Source: Fundidesulfovibrio putealis DSM 16056
GTDB lineage: Bacteria > Desulfobacterota > Desulfovibrionia > Desulfovibrionales > Desulfovibrionaceae
NCBI RefSeq assembly: GCF_000429325.1
Contig: NZ_AUBQ01000003.1
Location: 496,001 to 560,000 of the forward strand
DNA length: 64,000 nt
Direction of reading: 5' to 3'
Made by a program: the position numbers and the translations under genes. The notes under the pieces were generated by a model. It made no database searches, was not told the origin of the DNA, and saw nothing but the letters and a program-made list of their open reading frames with translations. Positions 44,814-53,585 of this stretch are shown piece after piece (position 1 is the first letter of the stretch; each line of letters starts with the position of its first letter).

Positions 44814-45658
44814 CGCTTTCCGTCATCACCCCGTCGTTCAACCAGGGGCGCTTCATCCGCCGCACCATCGAGTCCGTCCTGTCCCAGGACGTCGTGCTCC
44901 AATACGTCATCATGGACGGCGGCAGCTGCGACGAGACCGCCGACGTGGCCAAGGCCTTCGAGGGACGCCTGCACTTCGTGTCCGAGAAGGACAAGGGCCA
45001 GACCGACGCCCTGAACAAGGGGCTCGTGGTCACCACCGGCGACGTGATCGGCTGGCTCAACTCCGACGACGTGTACTACCCCGGCGCGCTGAAAGCCGTG
45101 ATGGACCACTTCGAGGCGCATCCCGAGTGCGACGTGGTGTACGGCATGGCCGACCACATCGACGTGGACGACTCCTTCATCGAGGACTATCCCACCGAGC
45201 CCTTTGATCTGACGCGCCTGGAAGAGGTCTGCTTCATCTGCCAGCCCGCGCTGTTTTTCCGCCGCCGCGTCATCGAGCGGTGCGGGTTGCCGGACGTGAA
45301 CCTGCGCTACTGCATGGACTACGAGTTCTGGCTGCGCATGGGGCTTGCCGGGATGCGCTTCGACTACATCGGGCGAAAGCTCGCCGGGTCGCGCTTCTAT
45401 CCCGACAACAAGACGCTCGGGCAGCGCCGTCAGGTGCACACCGAGATAAATCACATGATGCGCGACTCGCTCGGCTACGTACCCGACAAGTGGCTGTGCA
45501 ACTGGGCGCACACGCTGCTGCGAGACACCATGGGGTTCGATCCCGCCAAGAAGTACACCACCGTGCTGATCGCGGCGGCCACCCTGGGGGCCAGCGTCTG
45601 GTGGAACAGGGGCGTTTCCGGGTCGCTGTGGCGCGTCGTCAAGTCGTGGCTCAGGTAG
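44807..45658 (+). CDS. Glycosyltransferase family 2
   Basis: A 283-residue GT-A enzyme: LSVITPSFNQGRFIRRTIESVLSQ, VIMDGGSCDETADVA, and GWLNSDDVYYPGAL with the acidic metal site. It is similar to the GT2 at 38832. The ATG overlaps the end of the preceding GT gene (ATGCTAA). Confidence 0.92.
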   Translation: MLTLSVITPSFNQGRFIRRTIESVLSQDVVLQYVIMDGGSCDETADVAKAFEGRLHFVSEKDKGQTDALNKGLVVTTGDVIGWLNSDDVYYPGALKAVMDHFEAHPECDVVYGMADHIDVDDSFIEDYPTEPFDLTRLEEVCFICQPALFFRRRVIERCGLPDVNLRYCMDYEFWLRMGLAGMRFDYIGRKLAGSRFYPDNKTLGQRRQVHTEINHMMRDSLGYVPDKWLCNWAHTLLRDTMGFDPAKKYTTVLIAAATLGASVWWNRGVSGSLWRVVKSWLR

Positions 45659-45680
45659 TGGGGCGGATGGCGGCCACATC

Positions 45681-46820
45681 ATGCGCGTAGGCTTCGACGT
45701 CAGCCAGACGGGCGCGGGCAAGGCGGGCTGCGGCTACCTGGCCTACGGGCTGGTGAACGCGCTGGCGTCGCGCGACACGCAGTTCGTGTTCTATCCGCAC
45801 TTCGGCGACCTGTACTGGGAGCCGAACCCCAAGGCCTGCGCGTGTCCGGGGAACGCCTGTACGATGGGGCCGACGTTCCGCTGGTTCGAAAAGAGCAAGA
45901 CCTTCTGGCGCAACCCCCCGGCGGACTTCGAGGCGCGCCTCGGCAACCCGGACATCGTGCATTCCAACAATTTTTTCTGCCCCACGGGCCTCAGCAAAGC
46001 CAAGCTGGTCTATACGCTTTACGACCTGTCATTCTTGGAAAACCCGCAGTGGACCACGGAGCAGAACCGCGTGGGCTGCCTGGAGGGCGTGTTCGGCGCG
46101 AGCCTGCGCGCGGACTTCATTCTCAGCATCTCGAAGGCCAGCCTGGACCACTTCCTGCGCATCTACCCGCACTACCCGCGCGAGCGCACCGCCATCATGC
46201 ACCTGGCCAGCCGCTTTACGGCGGACAGCCCCATGCGCGCGCCCAAGCGTTTGCGGGGCGTGACGCCGGGCGGGTTCTGGCTGTGCGTTGGCACCATCGA
46301 GCCGCGCAAGAACCAGAAGGCCCTGTTCGAGGCGCTGGCCCAAATGCCGGGCAAGACGCCGCTGGTGCTGGCTGGCGGGCGCGGCTGGCTCATGGAGGAC
46401 ATGGCCCGCACGGTGAACGAGTTGGGCTTGAGCTCCCGGGTGAAGCTGACCGGCTACGTGGACGACGCCGAGCTGGCCTGGCTGTACGCCAACTGCCTGG
46501 GCTTCGTGTACCCGTCGCTGTTCGAGGGCTTCGGCCTGCCGGTGCTGGAGGCCATGAGCCTGGGCGCGCCGGTGATAACGTCCAACGTGTCCAGCCTGCC
46601 GGAAGTGGCCGGGGACGCGGCGCTGCTGGTCGATCCGCTGGATACCCGGGCCATCGCCGAGGCCATGGCGCGGCTTGAGGGAGACGCGACGCTGCGCGGG
46701 GAACTCAAGGCCAAAGGCGTCAAGCGGGCCATGGAGTTCAGCTGGGACGCGGCTGCGCAGGTGGCGCTCACAGCATATGAGACGGTGTGTCGATTAAATA
46801 AGGTCGTTTCTTGTCTGTAA
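45681..46820 (+). CDS. Glycosyltransferase family 1/4
   Basis: A 379-residue GT-B enzyme with [26 protein letters not shown] at the start and [21 protein letters not shown] and [40 protein letters not shown] in the donor half. It starts 22 bases after the GT2 stop. The last few codons (from about 46785) switch abruptly to AT-rich sequence, at the edge of the insertion that holds the next gene, so its original C-terminus may have been replaced. Confidence 0.9.
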   Translation: MRVGFDVSQTGAGKAGCGYLAYGLVNALASRDTQFVFYPHFGDLYWEPNPKACACPGNACTMGPTFRWFEKSKTFWRNPPADFEARLGNPDIVHSNNFFCPTGLSKAKLVYTLYDLSFLENPQWTTEQNRVGCLEGVFGASLRADFILSISKASLDHFLRIYPHYPRERTAIMHLASRFTADSPMRAPKRLRGVTPGGFWLCVGTIEPRKNQKALFEALAQMPGKTPLVLAGGRGWLMEDMARTVNELGLSSRVKLTGYVDDAELAWLYANCLGFVYPSLFEGFGLPVLEAMSLGAPVITSNVSSLPEVAGDAALLVDPLDTRAIAEAMARLEGDATLRGELKAKGVKRAMEFSWDAAAQVALTAYETVCRLNKVVSCL

Positions 46821-46861
46821 ATGTGCCGTTATGTCGTGTCTTTTTGTATTGATGTGGGATG

Positions 46862-49015
46862 TTAGCGCTTTATTTTTAAAGATAGATAGTGTCTGACAAA
46901 TATATCAAGTCTTTTTGTTAGAAAGTCTTCTGTGTAATCAAATCGTTCTGTGCTTTTTCTGAGTTTGCTAATACATCGTCCAAGTGCATCAGATGGAATA
47001 GTAAATATCATTTTCTTGTGCTGATCCCACATTTCTTTTATCCAACTCTTCTCAGATTCTGTGAGTCCCTCGTTCTTGCCTCTTGTCACAATTATTATAA
47101 AATTACCATATGGTCCAGATAGGTAGCTTGTGGCCTGTCGTGCTTCGTCAGGGCCAATCTTTTCATAGTTTTTCACTTCAAATGTTACTTGTCTAGTGCT
47201 GTAGTCTTCAAGGATTCTTCTCCAAAAACCTTTGTCACCGTTGTTTGTGGCAACGATATCCCTTCTTTGCACGGAATTGCTGTTCGGCTTGAGTTGAAAA
47301 TTGTTAAGTTTCCCGGAAAATAGAATACGAACTGCACGAAATACCCAGTCTTCAAATTGTGCAGCGCCCTCGTTTCCAGGTGGTGTCTTTGGTAGTTCCG
47401 ATATGAGTTGGCCAATGAGCTTCATTCGAAAGTCTTGAACAGCAGGGTTTCTCTCTGTTTTTAAATCATCATGTATTTGGTCGAGAGGAATGTCTTGTAG
47501 GTCTGAAACTTCGAGGTTTAAGGCTTTCCAGTGGCATGGGTGAATGCAAACTTTCTGGTCGTGTTGTGTTACATCAATTGTTGCAGGTGATCCGTCATGG
47601 CAGAATATATAGTTGTTAGTTGCCACGTCATGCATACCTACGAAGCCAATGCTGAACAATGCGTAGAACGCTTGCTTCGCGTTGCTCAAAATTGCGAAGT
47701 CGCTTTCTTTTTGGTCTGAAAAGGTGCTTTCAGATATAATTGTTTCAAGTTCCATTGTGAACTTTTCGTAGTCAAGTACAGCGCTGTGCCCCTTGAAGTG
47801 GAGTATGAGAAGTTCGAGGCCAGGGAATACGGTTTCGTATTCTTTGAGGAGGTCTTGCATTCTGTCTTGGGATATTTGTCTAGACGCCTCGTCGAGGTCA
47901 GATTCGATAACTTCTTTTCTTCCTGACCGTGATGCTATTGAGTATGTGCAGTTTAAAAGGACGAGTATGTCGCGCGGCCTGTATAAGGTGTGTTGAAGGC
48001 ATTTTTCAAATCCTGTTTTGTATGAGATGTCATTCTTTGCAAATCTATTCCATATTTTAGTGTCGTTTTCGATGTCATGGATGTCAAAAAACTTCCTGAG
48101 TCGCAGGGCGACGAGATGGAATAGGCCGTCCTTGTTCCATCTAAGTCGGAGGGTATTCCCCTCTATATGTCGAGAAAAGTCTTGGTCGAATACGGACAAT
48201 GCCCTAAAGGTATTGTCCCGGATGAAAAGCAAAACATGAATAGGGCTTTGACTGTCCCTAAATTCCGCTGCTGTCGCGGCTAATCCTCCAAGGACAGCTG
48301 AGTCAGTGCGCCGTGGTTGCCAGCCTTCATCAAGGTTGTCGAAAAGAAAAATTATCCGTTTCTTAATGTGCACAAGAGCTGCGCTGATGTTCTTCTGGAG
48401 GTGTTCAACCTCAAACGCAGAAGCAATAACACTTGGGATGAGCGCTATGCTTTCTGATGGTTTGATGCATGTTTGAATTATCTGGGTGCATCGTTTGAAC
48501 GTCGAAGATTTTAATAGGGAAGAGTGGTTGGTTTTAAATTTGTTCAAGTAGTCATAGCTTTCGCTTTTGCAAAACTTGTAGTGTTTTTCTGCTTCGCAAA
48601 GTATAGTGATTAGAGCGCTTACCCTCCAAGCTATTCGAACAATGGCGCGTGCTTGACGATAGTCGTCTGTTATTTTCTCAATGGTAGCATGCAGTTCGAG
48701 GGCTTCATATTCTTTGGGTGCATCTTTGATAACCCAGAGTCTGTTGTCTCGGAAAAATTTTTGTAACCTGATAAAAAGGGCTGACTTGCCGGTGCCACGT
48801 CTGCCGACAACAAAATTAAAATCATTCGTAGTCGAGAGCGCTAAAAAGTCTGGAGTCTCAACAAACGAATCAGACAGTAGTTTGTCCGTTTCAGCTCGGG
48901 CATCGCCTAAAACGTTTCCGATAGTTCCAGTGGGATTTATCATATTGGTTGGGTAAGGTGTTGTTCGGAATTGTCCGGCAAGCCATGGTTTGTATATGCT
49001 TGAGCTGTAACACAT
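46862..49015 (-). CDS. P-loop ATPase (Sll1717-like) fused to a PD-(D/E)XK nuclease-like domain
   Basis: A 717-residue protein in markedly AT-rich DNA. Walker A is GRRGTGKS at 71-78 and Walker B is FLFDNLDE at 223-230; the lead-in (AETDKLLSDSFVETPDFLAL) fits the Sll1717-like P-loop family. A helical middle part (residues about 240-530) follows. The C-terminal part has a restriction-endonuclease-like pattern: Glu555 in QFEDWVF, Asp586 in RRDIV, and Glu613-x-Lys615 in FEVKN, followed by an alpha/beta segment (GNFIIIVTRG). This suggests an ATP-driven DNA-cutting or defence protein. The start is uncertain: the ATG at 49015 has a weak AGGA, and a second ATG at 48943 is also possible. It stands alone, convergent with the glycosyltransferase gene. 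Confidence 0.8.
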   Translation of the reverse strand: MCYSSSIYKPWLAGQFRTTPYPTNMINPTGTIGNVLGDARAETDKLLSDSFVETPDFLALSTTNDFNFVVGRRGTGKSALFIRLQKFFRDNRLWVIKDAPKEYEALELHATIEKITDDYRQARAIVRIAWRVSALITILCEAEKHYKFCKSESYDYLNKFKTNHSSLLKSSTFKRCTQIIQTCIKPSESIALIPSVIASAFEVEHLQKNISAALVHIKKRIIFLFDNLDEGWQPRRTDSAVLGGLAATAAEFRDSQSPIHVLLFIRDNTFRALSVFDQDFSRHIEGNTLRLRWNKDGLFHLVALRLRKFFDIHDIENDTKIWNRFAKNDISYKTGFEKCLQHTLYRPRDILVLLNCTYSIASRSGRKEVIESDLDEASRQISQDRMQDLLKEYETVFPGLELLILHFKGHSAVLDYEKFTMELETIISESTFSDQKESDFAILSNAKQAFYALFSIGFVGMHDVATNNYIFCHDGSPATIDVTQHDQKVCIHPCHWKALNLEVSDLQDIPLDQIHDDLKTERNPAVQDFRMKLIGQLISELPKTPPGNEGAAQFEDWVFRAVRILFSGKLNNFQLKPNSNSVQRRDIVATNNGDKGFWRRILEDYSTRQVTFEVKNYEKIGPDEARQATSYLSGPYGNFIIIVTRGKNEGLTESEKSWIKEMWDQHKKMIFTIPSDALGRCISKLRKSTERFDYTEDFLTKRLDIFVRHYLSLKIKR

Positions 49016-49100
49016 TGTCCAGCTTTATCCTGTTTTAAGCGATTACATATGTGCTGCCCTGCCATTTGACGGTCTTCATGCCCCGTTACGCCGCCGCGCC

Positions 49101-49129
49101 TTGACACCTGCCGCCAGCGAACATAACTA
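49101..49129 (+). promoter_or_regulatory. Candidate promoter of the 116-residue protein gene
   Basis: TTGACA (49101-49106) is followed after 17 bases by TAACTA (49124-49129) in a short AT-richer stretch, about 50 bases upstream of the start at 49179. The -10 is weak. Confidence 0.35.
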
Positions 49130-49178
49130 AAGCCGTCTTGCCTTCCTCTTACGAATTCATCCTCCAAGGAGTCCCGAT

Positions 49179-49529
49179 ATGCCTTACGATATCCGCCTGG
49201 TGAAGATCATCAACGGGGAGACCGTCCTCGGCAAGTTCGACGAGGAGACCCAGGGCCTGAAAGAAGTGGCCATCCTCCAGACCGTCCCCACTCAGCAGGG
49301 CGTGCAGATGGTGCTCCTGCCCTTCGGCTATCCGTTCGAGACCGAAATCAGCGGCGCGATCAAGCCCGAGCACATCCTGTACACCTTCAAGAGCTTCCCC
49401 GAGGAACTCAAGAACAAGTACCTCGAGGCCACCTCGAACCTGACCATCTCTTCCGCTCGCGACCTGAGCATGCTGAACAAGATGGCTCCCGCCGCCGGCA
49501 AGGGCGGCTCGGGCCTCATCCTGAAATAA
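49179..49529 (+). CDS. Conserved small protein, function unknown
   Basis: A 116-residue cytoplasmic protein. The N-terminal part (DIRLVKIINGETVLGKFDEETQGLKEVAILQTV) looks like a small beta-barrel of the Sm/Lsm sort, which hints at RNA binding, but this is only a resemblance. The C-terminal helix FPEELKNKYLEATSNL is followed by a Gly-rich tail. AAGGAG lies 8 bases before the ATG. It is followed by a strong terminator. Confidence 0.75.
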   Translation: MPYDIRLVKIINGETVLGKFDEETQGLKEVAILQTVPTQQGVQMVLLPFGYPFETEISGAIKPEHILYTFKSFPEELKNKYLEATSNLTISSARDLSMLNKMAPAAGKGGSGLILK

Positions 49530-49542
49530 CGTAGAACTTCTC

Positions 49543-49580
49543 AAGGCCGGATGCGACCAGCGCGCGTCCGGCCTTTTTTT
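49543..49580 (+). terminator. Rho-independent terminator, abutting the radical SAM start codon
   Basis: A 13-bp stem (AAGGCCGGATGCG with one G-U pair) and a 7-base loop are followed by a run of seven T residues (49574-49580). It is 14 bases after the stop at 49529 and ends 3 bases before the ATG at 49584. Confidence 0.9.
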
Positions 49581-49583
49581 ATC

Positions 49584-52124
49584 ATGCGCCATATCCTGCG
49601 CCTTCTTCCCAGACCCAGCCACTACGCCGGGGCCGAATGGGGCGCGGTCCGTAAAGACCCCAAGCAGGTCTCGGTCCGCGTCGCGCTCGCATTCCCCGAC
49701 CTCTACGAGGTCGGCATGAGCTACCTGGGCCAGAAAATCCTGGCCGAGGCCGTGAACCGTCGCGAGGAGTTCTGGGCCGAACGGGTGTACGCCCCGGCCA
49801 AGGACGCCGCCGACATCATGCGAGAGCACGGCGCGCCCCTGTGCACCCTGGAGTCCGACACGCCCTTGGCGCAGATGGACGCCGTGGCCTTCCACCTGAC
49901 GCACGAGCTCTGCTACACCAACGTCCTCTTCATGCTGGACCTCGCCGGGCTGCCGATCAGGGCAGAGCATCGCGACGCCTCGCATCCGCTGATTTTGGCG
50001 GGCGGCGGCTGCACCTTCAACGCCGAACCGCTGGCCCCGTTCATCGACGCCATGGTGCTGGGCGATGGTGAAGAGTCCTTGCCGCGCATCCTGGAGATCA
50101 TCGGGGAGATGCGCGGGAAGGGCCTCGACAGGCGCGGGCAGCTGATGATCCTGAAGGATGTGCCGGGCGTGTACGTGCCCGCATTTTTCGAAGACGCGAC
50201 GACTCCGCTCGTTCCCGGCTACGACCACGTGGAGAAGGCCGTGGTGGCCAACCTGGACGACGCCCCGTTCCCGCTGCTGCCTGCGGTCAGCTGCGGTCAG
50301 GCCGTGCATGATCGCCTGAGCCTGGAGATCGCGCGCGGCTGCACGCGCGGCTGTCGTTTCTGCCAGGCGGGCATGATCTACCGCCCGGTGCGCGAGCGCA
50401 GCCTGCCCAAGCTGGCGGAGCTGGCCGACGCGGGCCTGACGGCATCCGGGTACGAGGAGATGTCCTTCCTGTCGCTCTCCAGCGGCGATTTCTCGGCACT
50501 TGAGAGCCTGTTCGAGCAGTCGGCCACGCGCTGCCTGTCGGACCAGGTGGCCATCAGCCTGCCCTCGCTTCGCGCCGGGACGCTCACCCCGCGCATGCTG
50601 GCGCTCATGAACAAGCTGCGTCGCACCGGGGCCACCGTGGCGCCCGAGGCGGGCAGCGACCGCCTGCGCGCGGTCATCAACAAGGGCATCACCGAAGAGG
50701 ACATCCTGGGCCACGCCACGCGGCTGTTCGCCGCCGGCTGGCAGTCCATCAAGCTCTATTTCATGATCGGGCTGCCCACCGAGACCGACGAGGACCTGGA
50801 AGCCATCGCCGAACTGGCCCAGAAGGTGCTGCGCTGCGCCCCGCCGGGCGCGAAACGCCTTCAGGTGACGGTGTCCGTGTCCACCTTCGTGCCCAAGCCC
50901 CAGACGCCGTTCCAGTGGGACGCGCAGATCGGGCGCGAGGAGACCGAGCGCCGCCTGGGGCTCATCCGTTCGCGCCTGTACCACCTCAAGAAGGTCACGG
51001 TGCGCTGGCACGAGCCGGGCATGAGCTGGCTGGAAGGCGTGTTCTCGCGCGGCGACCGGGCTCTGGCTCCGGTGATCGAGCGGGCCTACGAGCTGGGCGC
51101 GCTGTTCGCCAGCTGGGTGGACATGCTTGAGCTGGCCCCCTGGGAGCAGGCCTTCGAGGACTGCGGCGTGGAGCCGCACGCGTACCTGAATGCGCGCGAT
51201 ACCGCCGCGCCCCTGCCCTGGGACCACCTGCGCTGCGGCGTGTCCAAGGCTTATCTGCTTACCGAGCGCGAGCGGGCCTTGTCCGGCAAGTACACCCCGG
51301 ACTGCCGCTTCGGCGACTGCCGCCAGTGCGGCGCCTGCTCCGAATTGTGCGCAAAGCCCGAGCTGCATGCGCCCGGCGTGCGCCCCCGCCTGAACCTAGA
51401 GGAGCCGGAGTGGAAGACCTCCGTGCTGGACGAATCGCGCCAGGGGCCGCTGAATACGCCGCCCGCGGCCCGCGAGGAGCTCACCCGCAAGGCCGGGCAT
51501 TACCGGGTGTGGTTCTCCAAGACCGGGCCTGCCGCGTACTTGAGTCAGCTTGAGCTGAGCAACGTCCTGGAGCGGGCGCTCAGGCGTTCCGGCCTCAAGC
51601 CGTCGTTTTCGGCTGGGTTCCATCCCATGCCCATGATCTCCTTCGGCTGGGCCTTGCCGGTCGGCGTGGAGAGCCTTCAGGAGTGGTTCGGCCTGTTCCT
51701 GCGCGAGCCCCGGGACAGAAAGACCATTGCCGAACGCCTGGACGCCTCGCTGCCCGAAGGGTTGCGGGTCTTGTCCGTGGATGAGCTTGGCATGGGCAAG
51801 AAGGTGTCGCAGCCCGTGGCCGAGGAGTTTCTGCTCACGTACCTGCTGCCCGAGGACGAGGCGGCGGCCCGTCTGGCCCAGTGGCGCGCGTTCATCGCCC
51901 AGGACCACTTCCCCTGGTACAGCGTCACCAAGCGCGGCGCGCGCACCGTGGACATCCGCCCGCTCCTGGTGTCGCTCTCGGAGCGCACGCCCACCCAGGT
52001 GGTACTGACCTTCACCTGGGCGGACAACCGCTACGCCAGCCCCTTGAAGCTGGTGGGCGCGGTGAACGAGGGGCTGTCGCTCAAGGACTTCACCCTGACC
52101 AAGGTGCGCCAGATCTTCGAGTAA
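49584..52124 (+). CDS. Radical SAM protein fused to DUF2344 (TIGR03960/TIGR03936 type)
   Basis: An 846-residue protein. Residues about 1-230 are the B12-binding-like N-terminal part (VRVALAFPDLYEVGMSYLGQKIL; TNVLFMLDLAGLPIRAEHR). The radical SAM core has Cys253, Cys257 and Cys260 (CTRGCRFCQAG) for [4Fe-4S]/AdoMet. A middle segment has a cysteine patch CRFGDCRQCGACSELC. The last 220 residues, from HYRVWFSKTGPAAYLSQLELSNVLERALRRSG, are DUF2344. The fusion is common in anaerobes, but the reaction is not established. No ribosome site precedes the ATG, because the T-run of a terminator lies there; family alignment still favours this start. Confidence 0.88.
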   Translation: MRHILRLLPRPSHYAGAEWGAVRKDPKQVSVRVALAFPDLYEVGMSYLGQKILAEAVNRREEFWAERVYAPAKDAADIMREHGAPLCTLESDTPLAQMDAVAFHLTHELCYTNVLFMLDLAGLPIRAEHRDASHPLILAGGGCTFNAEPLAPFIDAMVLGDGEESLPRILEIIGEMRGKGLDRRGQLMILKDVPGVYVPAFFEDATTPLVPGYDHVEKAVVANLDDAPFPLLPAVSCGQAVHDRLSLEIARGCTRGCRFCQAGMIYRPVRERSLPKLAELADAGLTASGYEEMSFLSLSSGDFSALESLFEQSATRCLSDQVAISLPSLRAGTLTPRMLALMNKLRRTGATVAPEAGSDRLRAVINKGITEEDILGHATRLFAAGWQSIKLYFMIGLPTETDEDLEAIAELAQKVLRCAPPGAKRLQVTVSVSTFVPKPQTPFQWDAQIGREETERRLGLIRSRLYHLKKVTVRWHEPGMSWLEGVFSRGDRALAPVIERAYELGALFASWVDMLELAPWEQAFEDCGVEPHAYLNARDTAAPLPWDHLRCGVSKAYLLTERERALSGKYTPDCRFGDCRQCGACSELCAKPELHAPGVRPRLNLEEPEWKTSVLDESRQGPLNTPPAAREELTRKAGHYRVWFSKTGPAAYLSQLELSNVLERALRRSGLKPSFSAGFHPMPMISFGWALPVGVESLQEWFGLFLREPRDRKTIAERLDASLPEGLRVLSVDELGMGKKVSQPVAEEFLLTYLLPEDEAAARLAQWRAFIAQDHFPWYSVTKRGARTVDIRPLLVSLSERTPTQVVLTFTWADNRYASPLKLVGAVNEGLSLKDFTLTKVRQIFE

Positions 52125-52147
52125 GCGCCCCCCCGGACTGATCGTAT

Positions 52148-52183
52148 AAGCCCCCGTTGCCGTCAGGCGGCGGGGGCTTTTTT
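52148..52183 (+). terminator. Rho-independent terminator after the radical SAM gene
   Basis: The stem AAGCCCCCG(TTGCC)/(GGCGG)CGGGGGCTT has loop GTCA, two G-U pairs and a following T-run. It begins 24 bases after the stop. Confidence 0.88.
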
Positions 52184-52288
52184 GTATAGGGCGCTGTCGA
52201 GGGGAAAGCCGGAAAACCAGGGCGGTTGTTGTCACGGTCACCCCGGCGTGCTAGAAAGGGCCAATTTCATCCATAATGGAGGCCAGCC

Positions 52289-52552
52289 ATGTCCATTGAC
52301 GCCAACGAACTTGCCGCGAAGATCAGGTCTTTTTATCCTGAGATCGCAAAGCACAACCTGCCCATGAAGGTGACGCAGGACCCTGAAAAGAAGGCCTGGG
52401 TGGTGGAACTTGAGAAAGGCGATCACAAGCTCAAAACGTATGTCGAGTACCCTGACGCCCAGGGCTGCCTGGAGGGCAGGGAGTGCGTGCACCTCTCCAC
52501 CCAGATCGGGCAGTTCGTGAAGAACTACTGCGGCGGAGCCTGCCCGGCCTAG
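52289..52552 (+). CDS. Small cysteine-containing protein, function unknown
   Basis: An 87-residue soluble protein with no signal peptide. The central part is a charged alpha/beta segment (KVTQDPEKKAWVVELEKGDHKLKTYVEYPDA). Four cysteines lie in the C-terminal half (GCLEGRECVHL and NYCGGACPA), the last two as CGGAC, suggesting metal binding or a redox pair. GGAGG lies 6 bases before the ATG. Single gene between two hairpins; the family is not recognised. Confidence 0.75.
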   Translation: MSIDANELAAKIRSFYPEIAKHNLPMKVTQDPEKKAWVVELEKGDHKLKTYVEYPDAQGCLEGRECVHLSTQIGQFVKNYCGGACPA

Positions 52553-52562
52553 TGTCGCGATT

Positions 52563-52588
52563 TTGAAATACACGAATATGTATTTCAA
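52563..52588 (+). terminator. AT-rich hairpin after the small cysteine protein
   Basis: TTGAAATACA and TGTATTTCAA form a perfect 10-bp stem with loop CGAATA, 10 bases after the stop. The surrounding DNA is AT-rich but there is no T-run. Confidence 0.45.
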
Positions 52589-52781
52589 GATTTAAATAAA
52601 TGGTTTCAGCTGTTTGTTCTGAAAATCCGTGCGGACGGATTTCCAGGACGCAACACGAGAGAGGCGTCCGAGTCGGCCTCGAACCCGGAGGTGGTGTTGC
52701 AGCGTTGCGGGCCAGCCCCCTGTTGTGAGGTTGGGGGCCGTTCCGCCCGGCCTTGAGGGACGTGCTCCCGCCGCACGGCGG

Positions 52782-53543
52782 TCAGCGCAGGTAGCTCTCG
52801 ATGATCTCCTGCACCTTGCCGGACTCCTTCAGCGCGTCCAGGGCCTTCTGAAGCTTCTCCACGGTCTCGTCCGGCGTGTTCTTGTTCACGGCGAAATAGA
52901 CGTGGCCCTCATGGAGCACGAACACGGTCTCGTAGTCGTCCACGTTCCTGCGGTTTTGGGCCACCAGCCACTTGAAGACCGTCTCCGGGTAGGCAAACAG
53001 GTCTATGCGGCCATTCTCCAGCTTCAAGAGGTTGGAGCGCGCATCCGAGGTGAGGTCGATCAACTTCAGCGGGTAGCCCCTGGCCACCAGGAGCTGCTCC
53101 CCCGCGTCGTCTCGTATCGCGCCCACCCGCAGGCGCAGGGTCTGCAAAAAGTCGCTGATGACCAGATGTCTGTCTTTCCTGGCCAGGAGCACGTTGCGGT
53201 TGGGGGCGATGGGGCCGATCCACTTGAACAGCCCTTCGCGCTCCTTGGTGCGCGTAGCGGAGAAGAGCAGGGTGTTCGGGTGGGACAGCGCGTCCTTGTA
53301 GGCCCTGGACCAGGGGAGAACCTGGAAGGATTCCGCCGGGACGTCCATTCCCGCCTCCGCAAGCATCAGGCGCAGGACGTCCGTGGAGATGCCCCGGACA
53401 CGACCGTCCTCGGTGTAGTTGTACGGGGGGAACTCCTCGGTCAGGATGGTCAGCGGCGCCGCAAAAGCGGCGGCGTGGGGGGACGACAGGTGCTGAAGCG
53501 CCCAGAAGAACAGTGCAAGAATGAGGAACGCAATTCGCTGCAT
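52782..53543 (-). CDS. Periplasmic substrate-binding protein, family 3
   Basis: A 253-residue periplasmic binding protein of the amino acid type. The signal peptide covers about residues 1-28 and the mature part starts PLTILTEEFPPYNYTEDGRVRGISTDVLRLMLAEAG. No transporter genes are adjacent. It lies 42 bases downstream of the histidine kinase gene on the same strand, so it may serve as an input sensor for that kinase rather than in import. Confidence 0.87.
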   Translation of the reverse strand: MQRIAFLILALFFWALQHLSSPHAAAFAAPLTILTEEFPPYNYTEDGRVRGISTDVLRLMLAEAGMDVPAESFQVLPWSRAYKDALSHPNTLLFSATRTKEREGLFKWIGPIAPNRNVLLARKDRHLVISDFLQTLRLRVGAIRDDAGEQLLVARGYPLKLIDLTSDARSNLLKLENGRIDLFAYPETVFKWLVAQNRRNVDDYETVFVLHEGHVYFAVNKNTPDETVEKLQKALDALKESGKVQEIIESYLR

Positions 53544-53585
53544 GTGATCGGTCGCTCCGGGTATGTTGGCTGGGTGTGATGGATC

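Noticed and set aside
46820-49180. Flanking direct repeats or attachment sites around the AT-rich gene
   Set aside because: I compared both edges and found only short, imperfect similarities (for example around 46826 and 49079), not a convincing duplication. No integrase or tRNA gene is present.
49149-51368. 739-residue open frame on the minus strand
   Set aside because: It is antisense to the radical SAM gene, which has clear motifs, and has no protein features of its own.
52629-53579. 316-residue plus-strand frame
   Set aside because: It is antisense to the family 3 binding protein and starts in non-coding DNA.
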